Made by a program: the position numbers and the translations under genes | Part shown: positions 35,773 through 45,705 of the stretch, piece by piece | Numbering within the stretch: position 1 is the stretch's first letter | Layout of the letters: each line of letters begins with the position of its first letter | NCBI GenBank assembly: GCA_012861695.1 | Contig: JAAOOA010000540.1 | Span: forward strand, 37,501 to 101,500 | DNA: 64,000 bases | Source of the DNA: Trematomus loennbergii | Taxonomy: Eukaryota > Chordata > Actinopteri > Perciformes > Nototheniidae | Reading direction: 5' to 3' | The notes under the pieces: model-generated | Databases searched by the model: none | What the model was told of the DNA's origin: nothing | The model's input: only the letters and a program-made list of their open reading frames with translations

Positions 35773-38562
35773 TTACAAATTGAGTTTTTTACATACTGCG
35801 GCGAACACTCTTGGGCTGATCTGGACATGCCTCTGTGTTACGTTTTCTGGTGGAGGGATTAAGGTGACAACCTTGTCCACTGTGTACCAGATCTTGTCCT
35901 CTAATCGCGGCCAAAAAAAACGGTTTCGCCCAATGTAGTGCATGACTTTGACCTCAAGGCCACCTGCAGACAGATAACGGACAAAAAAGGACATTGAGCG
36001 AGACATGATAAGTTTTGCTTGTATTGCAATCTTATAATACTATTAAATTAAGTTTGATTGAAAGGGAATGGGAATATGAGAATAGAAGATGGCCAAGTGA
36101 GAATAAATTGAAAGAGAAATATCATGCAATGTCGCTAAATGTTGAAATATGTGAGACAAAAAAGAAAAGATGTACAAATACCTTCTGCTATGTCTGCAAT
36201 GATTCCCGGATATGGGTTATCATCATATGTGATGACACACCACTTTCCAAGAAGGTCTTCAGTGATGTCATCAACTGGACAGAGAGTCCTTCATACTCAG
36301 AGCTTGGGGTAGAATGGCTTCCATTTTCTGGGGCTGTTGGTTCAATGTTCTCACATCTCTTCCAGGTTGTACTTGAGGTGCAATGTTGGTGGACGATGGG
36401 TGGAAACAGGGACAGATGGCCTCTCTGTTGCAGAAGCAGCTCAGCACTCTATAGTGGATCGTGCCAGGCGTAGTGCAGATAACCTGATGAATGCTCAGTG
36501 TACCTTTGATGGTGGTCAGCTCTTTTGGAAGGAGTGTGCTTACTCTGTTTATCTCGTCTTCCTCCACGTAGAAGAGCTTGACTTTTGTGAGAGGATAGAG
36601 TGTGTCATAGAGGGCTTTTGCTGTGGGTATGTCAGTACCCCTGGCTAAATCCGCAGTTCTCTTCATGGTGGCTCCAACGCCATCGGCAGGCCCTTTCCCG
36701 TGACCAGCTTCCAGGAAACTCCAGTTTACTGCGGTAAATCCCATCCGGAAAGGAATGGTGCTCAAGAGAAAGAAGTTCTTCTTTCCTCTATATTGCATGG
36801 TCGGCCCATCGCTGATGAAGAAGAGCTTTTTGATCCTTGCATGGTTCTCTTTCAGGAACTGAAGAATGGTTCAAGTTGAGCCCAAATGGCGGGAGGATCA
36901 TGTTTCATGGATGGGGACAAGGCACAGAATGTCAGTGTACCATCTGTGGTGTACACAACAGCATTGTGCAGTGTAGTCTGCCTGGGATGCTCCAAAATGG
37001 ACTTGCTGCACCTCCTTTGCATATTTGCACTGCCAGTTTTCTGCATAGTCAATGTGAATAATAGCTTCGTCTTCTTTCAGAGATTTGTGCAGGAATTGGA
37101 GCTGTGTGTACTGGTGATGGATGTTGAAGAGGTGCTTGCACACTTTGGCTTTCATTTCTCTCTCAAAATCTTCCAAAAGGTGCTCTGGGCTGCCCTCACA
37201 TCTCTGTTTAACCGTTTTTGTCACAGTGATCTTTTGTCTTTCTCCGTCCTTTTCTTTTTCATAATCTTCTTTTTTCGTGAGCCACTGGTACCACCATGTG
37301 ACTTCTGATGTACCAGTACTTGTTGTGTTTAAGAGAGACTTGTTCTTACATGAAAGACATTCCCTGTACATGCAAGCTTTAGCCTGAGTGTCACAGCACA
37401 ACTCCTCTGCGACTTTGCTCAAGCTCGGTGACTTAATAATACCAAGGTGCTTGAGCCTGTCTGCTTTCATTTGGGCATTGTCATGCAGTTTACAGACACA
37501 TGTCTCCCTGTTGTTGATGTTTGGGGCAACAATCCAAAAAGGTTTTCCTGCAGAAAAGCGAATAGGACAGCTTCAGATGAGGCATCTCCAGCATCAACTT
37601 CTGATGCAGATTCAGCATTGTGTCAGAGAGGAACCTCTTTTGTTTCTTCTTTTTGAATCTTGTGATCGTTTCATTTTTCCCTGCTGATGCCCGACTATTG
37701 TCATCTCGACTTAAGAACATTTTGACTATCTCCATGGTCTTTTTATTACTACTTCTCTGATAGGTGAACCTCGATTGTGGCTTGTCTAAAGTCTTGTTTA
37801 ACTCTCTGTGGCCGATACCTACAGTTTTTTTAGCAAATTAACAAGTTGTATTTTCTGAGCAATCTGTCTGAGACAGCTCTTCTTAATGCATTTTTCTCTT
37901 TGTAGCTGACAGACTTGTATTTTTTCTTAATTTGGTGTAGAAGTGTATTGTGAAAAAGAAGGGTCTTTCTGATATTAGCAGGAACTCTGTTTCTGTACAT
38001 TGTTCCATGTTTTTGTTCTTGGGGAACAATTTGACCCATCTGATGTCAACTTCAACCTTAACCTCTGACATTTTTTATATTTGCTTCCCTCCGCTGCATG
38101 TCTTGGACCTTCTGCTCTAGCTTCTGTAATTTTCTGGAGCTACACATTTTTTCCTTTCTCCTTTTCTTGTCTGCAGGTCTATGTTCTGGTGTCTGATCAG
38201 CCTCGCTAGAAGTGCTAGTTGCACTTCTCGTCCTTTTCTGGTCTGCAGGCCTATGCTCTGGTGTCTGATCAGCCTCACTAGAAGTGCTAGGTGGTGTGGA
38301 AGCCCTGCAAAATGTCTCCATCTCGCTCTGTCGTTTCACAGACACCCTGTGCTTTTGCTGTCTTTTCCTCCATGATTTTCTGACCTTCCTTTGTTCCCTG
38401 TTCGATAAATCGCTGATACATTTCAATTTTCCTTCTTCCTTTCGTTTTTATTTCTTTCTCTTTCCTTTCTTACATATTCTTCGTGTTTCAGTGGGTCATC
38501 CCTCACTCTTTGTCTGTATTCTCTCAGCCTCTCTGATCCACTTTTTCTAATTCCTTTTGGCA
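35773..38562 (-). pseudogene. Transposase-like gene of the TTA element (frameshifted)
   Basis: The start at 38562 reads MPKGIRKSGSERLREYRQR, a basic coiled N-terminus. Then come a region with a duplicated TSSEADQTPEHRPAD (38150-38290) and a block ending RKTF/KPFWIVAPN near 37535. A cysteine-rich stretch CMYRECLSCK (37350-37380) is followed by IHIDYAENWQCKYAKE, FFISDGPTMQYRGKKNFF and SFLEAGHGKGPADGVG, which supply plausible D, D and E residues. A GT-AG intron (35964-36181) joins GKWCVITYDDNPYPGIIAD to NRFFWPRLEDKIWYTVDKVV, a small beta-rich C-terminal segment that may be Tudor-like. I recall similar unnamed proteins in many fish. At least five frame changes (near 38430, 38060, 37535, 36915 and 36280) make this copy non-functional if the assembly is right. 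Confidence 0.75.
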
Positions 38563-39730
38563 TGTTGGTGTCTTATGATTCTCTCCCTGAACAATTTCAG
38601 ACAGAAATTAGCATTATCTACATGTTTAAACTTTAGTCCACAAAACATAGCCTAGCTAATGTTAGCCTACATAGTTACTTACATCAGAAGACATAGACTA
38701 AACTGTGGTCACACTACTTAGGTATGTAGCCCTAGCTAGCACTTTAGTAACAGGGCTGAAATAGAGGGGGATGAGGCTAGAATGGGTAATCTGCTTAGTA
38801 TTTTGAGCAAAACACTTCATAGACTTGTTTTTTATATATCCAAGACCTATAATATATGCTTAAAAATACTATAATAGGAGAACTTTAAAACATTTATTTC
38901 AAAATAACCTGCTTACCATTCATTTTTGTCACTACCGAAATAATCATGTCACTACCGAAACGTAACCATATGTTTCGGTAGTGACTGTTTCGGTAGTGAC
39001 GATTCTAGCTAAATTTGAGCATAACTAAAGAATGCTAGCAACTACATGGCTAGCATACACGTTTTTGAAGAGGTTTACACACATAAAAACCTAATACTTT
39101 GCATAAAACCCCAAAAAGTTTACTTAATAGAAGAGAATATGTGTTCGGTAGTGACAATTCTTAAGGTTACACGCCGATTTTCAGATTTTGGAACAGATTT
39201 ATATCAAAAGTATGGGATCGAGCTACTTACCATTCAGCCATGAGGGACAGGGATGCAGTGTCACTGCCTTGTCAAAAATGCAGGGGTGTGGCTAAAAACC
39301 AGGCTCAGCCATTGGACTAAAACCCTTGTGTTTCGGTAGTGACATGAAAACTGGGGACATGATTTTTTGAGTATAGTTTTTTTATAAAAAATTAAACCCA
39401 CAATAAATCTAAATATTCCGACTTCTGTTTGAATGTAATCATAAAGATCTTCTAAATACACCATCGAACAAAATTTAAAAAAAATTTTAAGTGTTATTTA
39501 CAGAACATGAAATTTAGATGTCAGGGTTGGGGACAGCTACTTCCCAATAGAAAGTACCCTATAAATGATGTTTTTGTATATATTAAGCTTATCACTATCT
39601 AATGTAATGCCTTGTGTTTAATAGAACATAACATATTCTTAGTAAATATCTGTCTGAATACTTAATTGTTTTGTTAAATAGTTTTTCTTGTTGTGGGACT
39701 GCACTTTGCACAAATTCGGTAGAATGCCCG
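38563..39730. promoter_or_regulatory. Subterminal repeat region upstream of the transposase-like gene
   Basis: It lies 5' of the minus-strand gene and holds six of the GTTTCGGTAGTGAC-type repeats (38928-39343), two of them inverted. A relic resembling 10955-11095 occupies about 38755-38890. It probably combines the promoter with transposase-binding sites; that role is inferred from position only. Confidence 0.5.
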
Positions 39731-40913
39731 TTAATGTTATGAATGTTTTCTCATAAATGATGCGGTAAGCAGGAGGACAGAATTACGTCTAAACTGACGC
39801 CGTTTTGCATTTCTATAGGTTGTAGATACGAGCATGGTTTTATATACTATCACGTTTAATCGTGTTTTATGCCGTTTTTACGAGCGACTTATCAAGTCTT
39901 GGCAAACACAGGAGGTATGGAAACTAAGAACACCATATGTGGTCAATTGTACAGCTAATATAACACAACACATTGTATTTCCTTTAACTGGTGGATTATG
40001 GATATATAGTTGCTGATCGACAGCTGGAACACAAACCACCAAATACAACAAATTATTCAGATCCAGTCGTCATGACTACACTCCGGAGGGATTCCCCGAT
40101 CATTTCTTACAGTTTCTCATCAGGGGGGTCTCCGTCCCCGGGACAAACACTGCCTGAGGAAGGCTACGTGTATTTTTTTGTCATTAACTTTTTTCGGACC
40201 ACTTATTTATTTATTTTGGTGACGATCCGACCTCCATGCTGCTACTCTGGTTCAAACTGCATCCACCAAACAATATGATTTATCTCGACCTCCCCAAAAT
40301 AACCAAATCTGACACGGTGTGAGATGTCTTTTTTAGCTGTTCTGTCCTCATTCCTGCGATCTTCTTCATGCAGTCAGTCAGAATGAATGAATGAATGGGC
40401 GTTTCTTTGACTATTTATAGGCAAATATGGGCGTTACGAGTCGATTGTGATTTAAAGGGAAACAGGCGTAGGGAGTGCCGTACGCACTTCCCTCGCCGGT
40501 ACGCAATGTTTGTGAATCGGAAAATGTCGGAACATTTCTGTACCTATTTTTTTGCTTTGTACTACGTAAGCAACCTTCCTACGTCAATCCTACGCGAGGC
40601 GTTATAAATGAGGCCCCTGATCTTTTAGTGATTTTTTGTCTCTCTTGGAGAAATTAAATCGCAACATCCAAAAAAAAAGTTCAAAACACAAATACACAAC
40701 CGAAAATAATACATTTAATACTATAATATAAAGAGATGGACGAATTCATGTCAATAAACATTTGAAAACTAAATCATACAGGTTTTAAGGGGTTTATTTG
40801 TGTGAAGACGGCAGCAGCCAGCGTCGTCTCTTGTCCTCGGTGGCAGATTACGTCACTTCCGCCTAAACCCAGGAGGTATACTGTACGATCTAGCACTAAC
40901 CATCGCTGTTATG

Positions 40914-41373
40914 TAAGAGCTCTTATTTTGAAGTGCTTCCTGTTTTCTGTTCACTTTCAGTCGTCGTGTCGCAGGTTCTTCTTCTTCTTCTCTCCAAAGG
41001 TTTGTAACTCTTTGTGACTTTAGAGCTCCAGACACACCAGGCCGAAATCGGACGTGTGTCGACACAGGCAGTCGGGCCAAGAAACCACTCTGATCAGCTG
41101 TTCAGCTAGCAAATGAGAAGCGAAACGGAAGTGAGGGACGTAAACAAACGATTTAAAAAGGCACAGGACAGCAGCTAAACCCCAGCAGGTGATACTTAAA
41201 GACATCAAACATAGCCTTAAATGTCCTCTCTTACCTCCCACACATAGCAGGGACATCTCTGATATCGGCGGGAGAGTCCCCGGCTGTCCTCTGCTGAGAG
41301 CTCCGTGAATTGTTTGGTCAAGTCCGGTTTTTCATCTCATCGGTTTATTTGTCAGTATAAAGTTGCAGGATTA
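40914..41373 (+). promoter_or_regulatory. Putative leader/promoter unit, one of four related copies
   Basis: GAGCTCTTATTTTGAAGTGC, TTCACTTTCAG, GTGTCGCAGG and GGTTTGTAACTCTTTGTGAC recur in the same order at 48212-48330 and 49791-49910 and, truncated, at about 53713-53770. ACTTTCACTTTG (GTTCACTTTCAG here) reads on the minus strand as a GAAAGTGAA-type interferon-response-like word, and GAAGCGAAACGGAAGTGA occurs at 41120-41137. A CTCTCTAG|GTTTGT junction could be a splice donor. The role is inferred. Confidence 0.35.
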
Positions 41374-41664
41374 CCCCTAGATTCCACCGGGTCCGTCTGC
41401 GGCGCGTTACGGACGCGTTACGGACGCGTTACGGACGCGTTACGGACGCGTTACGGCTGCGCCGCGGTGCTCAAGGTGATCGCGGCCACTCTAGTCAATG
41501 GGTGCTATTCCACCACACGCGGTGCGTTACGGCTCAGACGCGTCCCAGAAGCGTCCCAGAAGCGGCTCGGCGCAGGGCTTTGCTAAAATTAGGATCGAAT
41601 CCTATTTTTGTCGCGGCGCAGCCGTAACGTAAGGTCGGGCAGGCAGGAAGTGGAACGTTCAGAG

Positions 41665-43662
41665 CAGGGGCTCGCCTGGACCTGAAAACATTCGGGGCTT
41701 AGCCCAGTGGTGGCGGCCGCGGCGCTACAGTGGAATTTTTACTGCAACACTCCCCCATGCACACACACACAGTTCACCTGCGACTGTTACAATGAAGGCT
41801 CGATAATCAGCTCACAGCATATAGGCAGGGGTAAAGTGCTATTTTTTTGGGGGGGCGGACCTCACCTTCTCTAGGGGGGTCCGGGGGGATGCTCCCCCGG
41901 GAAGATTTTTTTAAAATATTGAAGTTAAATGCATCAATCTGGTGCACTTTGAGAGCAAAATGAAGAGATCTATGGATACCTCTCTCAACACCCATATGAA
42001 GCAGAACTGTAAACAGATGTACTTTTTCTTTATGGATATTTTACTAATCACTCCATTTTAAACTCTATTCTTGTTTTACTGCCATATAGTATTTCATAAC
42101 TGTTTTTCCTTTATTCTCTTATTTTTTTATAACTATAATGATCATATGAAGGTGTGCCGCGGAAATAATCTTTTGAATAATTTGTGACCAAACCGTTTGA
42201 GACCCACTGAGATAACTTAGACTAAAGTTAAGTATCTAAACACTCAGAGAGTCCTTTAGCTCACCTGAGTCTCTCAGTCTGAGAGGAGAGGACTCTCCTC
42301 CAGCTTCTTGTGGAACAAACAGCTCCTTATGTCCGTTAGTGCAGCTAGCTAACCAGATGCTAATGTTAGAAATTAAAATCAATGTTTTATGGCATGATTT
42401 AGTCTAAAACATACCGTCAGTTTAAAAGCAGTCAGATGAAGAACTCATTACTTTTAGTATTGTGTTCACACCTTAAAAGGTGTGAAAGGAGGGATTGTTA
42501 GAAATTAAAATCAATGTTAAACAGCATAATTCAGTCTAAAATATATCGTCAGTTTAAAGCTGTTTTATTGTGGAAAAAACCCGGAAGTTCTCAGGAAATC
42601 AATGCCAAGCTTTTATTCTGAAAATCCTTTATCCGGTTAGCATGTGACTAAATATTACGTTTTCTGAATGTAAAGTGAAAATGACTTGGAGTGTTACACA
42701 CCAAAGCGTACGGACTTTAACACTACATCGATAGACGTCAAGATATTACTACTGCTGAATATTAAATGAAGGTACAGTTGATCATGGAGTGTTTCACATT
42801 ACGTGAGTAGCTATGACGTCAGAGGGAGTTACCGTAAATGAGAACTGTCGTGAAAGTGTTTCTAGGACTTCTAAACTAAGTATTACAGCTGTTTATAAGG
42901 TATTAAATAGAAAGTCATGACAGAGATAATGAGGAGAAAATGCTTAAGGAAGTAGGCAGAGAATATCAATGTCGAAATCATCTGTGCTCTCGCGATATCG
43001 AACCGGCAAAAGAGTAGGGAGGACCCACTATTTGCACAGCGGGAGACGACGAGACATGGATAAAAACAGCGGACAGAGGACCGCTCGCCCCTTCCCTTCG
43101 CTGCAGCCACCTCCAAGACAACACCGGCTTTGTCTCTCCATTACCAATGCTTGTTCTTCAACCACGTTACTTAATTAAACTACCCATTTGAACCTCTTCA
43201 GAGACTCCATTAGTCTCGTTATTTAAAGCTCCTCTCCTGGGCGCGAGAAATCACGATTTATCAACACTAACAACACGGTCCCTGCTGTTCTTATTATACA
43301 TCCATGGCTGGCACCCCCTCTCTCCCTCTCTCCCTCTCTCCCTCTCTCCCTCTCTCCCTCTCTCCCTCTCTCCCTCTCTCTCTATCACACTAAATGCGCT
43401 ATTGCCACACACACACAGAGCCGAGCTTGAATGACACAAGCACACGTTTATTTCCATGCAACTCTCTGATTGGTCTGGTGTCATGCTCTGTTGCATTCAC
43501 TGAACACGGGAAATTACAGTCCTGCCGTCCTCTCTTGTGTCATGATGAGGTTCACGTAAAGCACGGTTAATGTATTATATTATTGGAGGGAGAATTGTCC
43601 GGGGCTAAAGAAAAAACATTCGGGGCTAAAGCCCCGAATGCCCAGGCCAGGCGACGCCACTG
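41665..43662. mobile_element. hAT element, non-autonomous (2.0 kb), nested in the Harbinger copy
   Basis: Ends CAGGGGCTCGCCTGG and CCAGGCGACGCCACTG with an 8-bp duplication GTTCAGAG at 41657-41664 and 43663-43670. GGGGCTTAGCCC and GGGGCTAAAGCCCC follow inside each end. The interior is non-coding. It holds a short dispersed block at 41820-41990, a direct duplication of about 65 bp (42366-42430 and 42497-42560, TTAGAAATTAAAATCAATGT) and a (CTCTCTCC)n tract at 43316-43383. Confidence 0.92.
43316..43383. repeat. (CTCTCTCC)n microsatellite
   Basis: About eight copies of an 8-bp pyrimidine unit inside the hAT. Confidence 0.93.
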
Positions 43663-44095
43663 GTTCAGAGCTATATAGACCTATATATATACACACACAC
43701 AAACTAATTTTGCAGACCCTATCCCTCCGTAGTCTTTCAAGTAGGAGGAGAAATGCCAGCGTTCTCCTCCGGTTTACAGGCACTGTGTAAATTATAGAGA
43801 ATAATTATGATGATGAATGCATTTTTTTTAACACTAAATACAGCAACACATCTTTGATTCATGTCGTTTATAACTGGAATATTACAGTTATTATTAACTT
43901 TGTCTGTACAAAGTAGCCTGTCCAGGAAATATGCCCAAATCAACAAAAACTGCGAGCCGGCAGGCAAGACGCTCCGCTTCTGAAATGCTTCTGAAACGCG
44001 CCTGGCTGGTAGGGTATGACGCCGGAGGAGGCCGGACCAAAACCGCGGCGCAGCCGTAACGCGGCGCAGACGGACCCGGTGGAATCTAGGGGTTA

Positions 44096-44222
44096 GTCTC
44101 AAGTACCTCAACATTGTCCTTAAGTACAGTGTCTAAGTAAATGAGATACTGTCTACTGCTGTTCATTTACCTATTGTGTGTCGCCTCGGATAAAAGCATC
44201 ACATGTAAATGTAAATTTAGCA
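44096..44222. repeat. Retroposon tail-like sequence
   Basis: TGTGTCGCCTCGGATAAAAG followed by short AAATGTAAATGTAAA repeats is a 3' tail pattern common to fish SINE-like repeats. A related inverse word (CAGAGGCTTTTATCCAAAGT) lies at 46313-46332. Confidence 0.5.
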
Positions 44223-44437
44223 AGAAGTGGCCATTATTACATTACATACATTACTACATTGCTGACTCAATAAACTACACACCCGCCAGAACCTGCGATC
44301 ATCAGATGCAGGTCTATTAACTGTGATTTTATAGTATGTCTGCACTTTATGTGCTCATTTCATCATTCATGTATTTTATATTCTACTAAAACTGAATCTA
44401 ACCATAAACAAGGTGGCCTGTTGGGATATATATATAT

Positions 44438-44479
<42 letters not shown>

Positions 44480-44640
44480 ATAATATATCTGCATTATTTT
44501 ATCCCACTTTATGCTTTGCTCTTGCTGCTTGTTTTACACTGATGTTATGTCTTATTTCTTACTGATGTAAAGCACTTTGAACTGCAATCCCCTGTATGAA
44601 AGGTGTTATACAAATAAGTTATTATTTATTCAGATGGATG
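44223..44640 (+). mobile_element. L2-type LINE 3' end and (AT)n tract
   Basis: GTAAAGCACTTTGAACTGCA with ATGAAAGGTGTTATACAAAT and an ATTATTTATT tail (44568-44635) is an L2-style 3' terminus. An (AT)n tract lies at 44427-44482. No coding part is left. Confidence 0.55.
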
Positions 44641-44936
44641 TTTCTGCCCCTCTGTTCATTCTCCCATTATCCTCCTCAATCTGCCTAGAAGTATTGTAAT
44701 GTTGTAGCTGTTACTATAACCAATACTAATGCTAGGGCTGCAACTGACAGTTCTGTAGGCACATTGTTATTGTTTCTTATCGCTGTGTGATTTAAAGAAT
44801 AAACACAAATAGCAGGATAGGCAATGCAAAACTTTATTTCGTACCTTCATACACACATAACACAACATTAGAATGTGCTTTTATCAACGCCTACATGATG
44901 ATAACCTGTCAACATGACAGGAAAATCCACATGACA
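44641..44936. other. Unassigned spacer
   Basis: Non-repetitive; it may be part of the Harbinger-related element that follows. No gene. Confidence 0.3.
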
Positions 44937-45120
44937 TTAATACAGAGCTTCTCGCTGTAGTATCCATGATTTCACCCATTTAGTGCGGTTTCTCCTAATT
45001 CTTCGCTTCCGCCTCTTGAGCATAGACTGTATATATAAGCTCTTGAGAGACTGTTGCTTGAGAATGTCTTCCACAAGCAACACTCCAATGGCTGATAGCT
45101 CCAGTACCGCACGAAACAAG
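44937..45120 (-). pseudogene. Harbinger transposase N-terminus, inverted copy
   Basis: The minus-strand frame gives LFRAVLELSAIGVLLVED and MLKRRKRRIRRNRTKWVKSW, then LQREALY and a stop. It is the mirror copy of 45508-45705. The basic tract followed by W-V-x-x-W is the N-terminal signature of HARBI1-type nucleases. Only about 55 codons remain. Confidence 0.6.
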
Positions 45121-45372
45121 TTATTGCCACTCACGCATGCGCAGTTCGTACCTGCTCGGCTGAAGTCTTTGCGGTGTGTTCCAGTGCGACGTTGGCCAAG
45201 ACACAGGAGAACTCGCCGACGCAACAATCGGCGTCGGCGAGTTCTCTGGTGACTGCCTGGTGTGTCTGGGCCGCCGTGTTCTCCTGCGTCTTGGCCATGT
45301 GTCGCACTGGAACACACCGCAAAGACTTCAGCCGAGCACGTACGAACTGCGCATGCGTGAGTGGCAATAACT
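45121..45372. repeat. 250-bp palindromic core
   Basis: The left arm TTATTGCCACTCACGCATGC and the right arm GCATGCGTGAGTGGCAATAA close on a centre near 45240-45262. Each arm also holds a further inverted pair ACTCGCCGACGC/GCGTCGGCGAGT. It joins the two transposase fragments and may be a foldback MITE inserted at the point of inversion. Confidence 0.8.
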
Positions 45373-45507
45373 CTCCTTACCAGCAGGCGGCGGTAGTGTG
45401 TATTCGTCATTCAAAAGAGGCAACCGGAAGACAGAAGAAGAACAGACTGATATAAACAAACAACAAATAGCGTGTGCGTTCCATTTTCACTCTCGTCCAT
45501 CGAAAAC

Positions 45508-45705
45508 ATGTTTCGTGCGGTACTGGAGCTATCAGCCATTGGAGTGTTGCTTGTGGAAGACATTCTCAAGCAACAGTCTCTCAAGAGCTTATATATACAG
45601 TCTATGCTCAAGAGGCGGAAGCGAAAAATTAGGAGAAACCGCACTAAATGGGTGAAATCATGGATACAGCAGCGAGAAGCTCGTGGGGCTTTCCCGAACC
45701 TGTGA
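45508..45705 (+). pseudogene. Harbinger transposase N-terminal fragment
   Basis: Starts MFRAVLELSAIGVLLVED, runs through SLKSLYIQSMLKRRKRKIRR and NRTKWVKSWIQQREARGAFP, and stops after NL. Full-length Harbinger nucleases run to about 350-400 residues; the catalytic domain is absent here. The 5' leader at 45373-45507 has no equivalent in the left arm. Confidence 0.65.

Larger units (their letters stand above)
33236..39730 (-). mobile_element. 6.5-kb TTA-flanked transposon with subterminal repeats and transposase-like gene
   Basis: Ends GGGCCATTCTACCGAATTG and CAAATTCGGTAGAATGCCCG, flanked by TTA at 33233-33235 and 39731-39733. A 14-bp word GTTTCGGTAGTGAC or a close variant (two are one base short or altered), sharing CGGTAG with the ends, occurs at 33412-33425 (inverse), 33755-33768, 33775-33788, 38928-38941 (inverse), 38948-38961 (inverse), 38972-38985, 38987-39000, 39143-39155 and 39330-39343. 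These lie in both subterminal regions and not in the gene, the arrangement of transposase-binding repeats. The minus-strand gene is at 35773-38562. The superfamily is uncertain: TTA also suits Harbinger, but the protein does not look like a Harbinger nuclease. Confidence 0.82.
31111..40619. mobile_element. AT-target inverted-repeat element nested in the MULE
   Basis: Terminal repeats CAGGGGCCTCATTTATAA and TTATAAATGAGGCCCCTG with AT at 31109-31110 and 40620-40621. Subterminal GCGTACGC-like words occur on both sides (31154 region; GTACGCAATG near 40500). Without the two insertions it carries, its own sequence is only about 1.3 kb and non-coding, so it is a MITE-sized element swollen to 9.5 kb. 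The superfamily is not assigned. Confidence 0.82.
27193..40901 (+). mobile_element. Mutator-like element (MULE), 13.7 kb including nested insertions
   Basis: Inverted ends GGTTAGTGCTAGATCGTA and TACGATCTAGCACTAACC continue as diverged inverted repeats for about 50 bp (through CCTCCTGGGTTT and GAAGTGACGTAAT). The 10-bp ATCGCTGTTA is duplicated at 27183-27192 and 40902-40911. Long target duplications of 8-10 bp and the SWIM-finger transposase exons at 28934-30571 both point to the MULE superfamily. At least 9.5 kb of the length is later insertion (31111-40619). With the N-terminal transposase exons missing, the copy cannot be autonomous. Confidence 0.85.
41374..44092. mobile_element. PIF/Harbinger-type MITE, copy 2, split by a hAT
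   Basis: Ends CCCCTAGATTCCACCGGGTC and its inverse, with TTA at 41371-41373 and 44093-44095. The orientation is opposite to 6408-7078. The two halves (41374-41664 and 43663-44092) total about 720 bp. The left end holds about five tandem 11-bp GGACGCGTTAC repeats within the subterminal region. No transposase. Confidence 0.9.

Noticed and set aside
36015..37687. Plus-strand frames of 99-152 codons
   Set aside because: They are antisense shadows of the minus-strand transposase-like gene, which explains the sequence with recognisable motifs.
27193..40901. A large Polinton/Maverick-type element
   Set aside because: No polymerase, integrase or capsid frame; target duplication is 10 bp and the transposase is SWIM/MULE-type.
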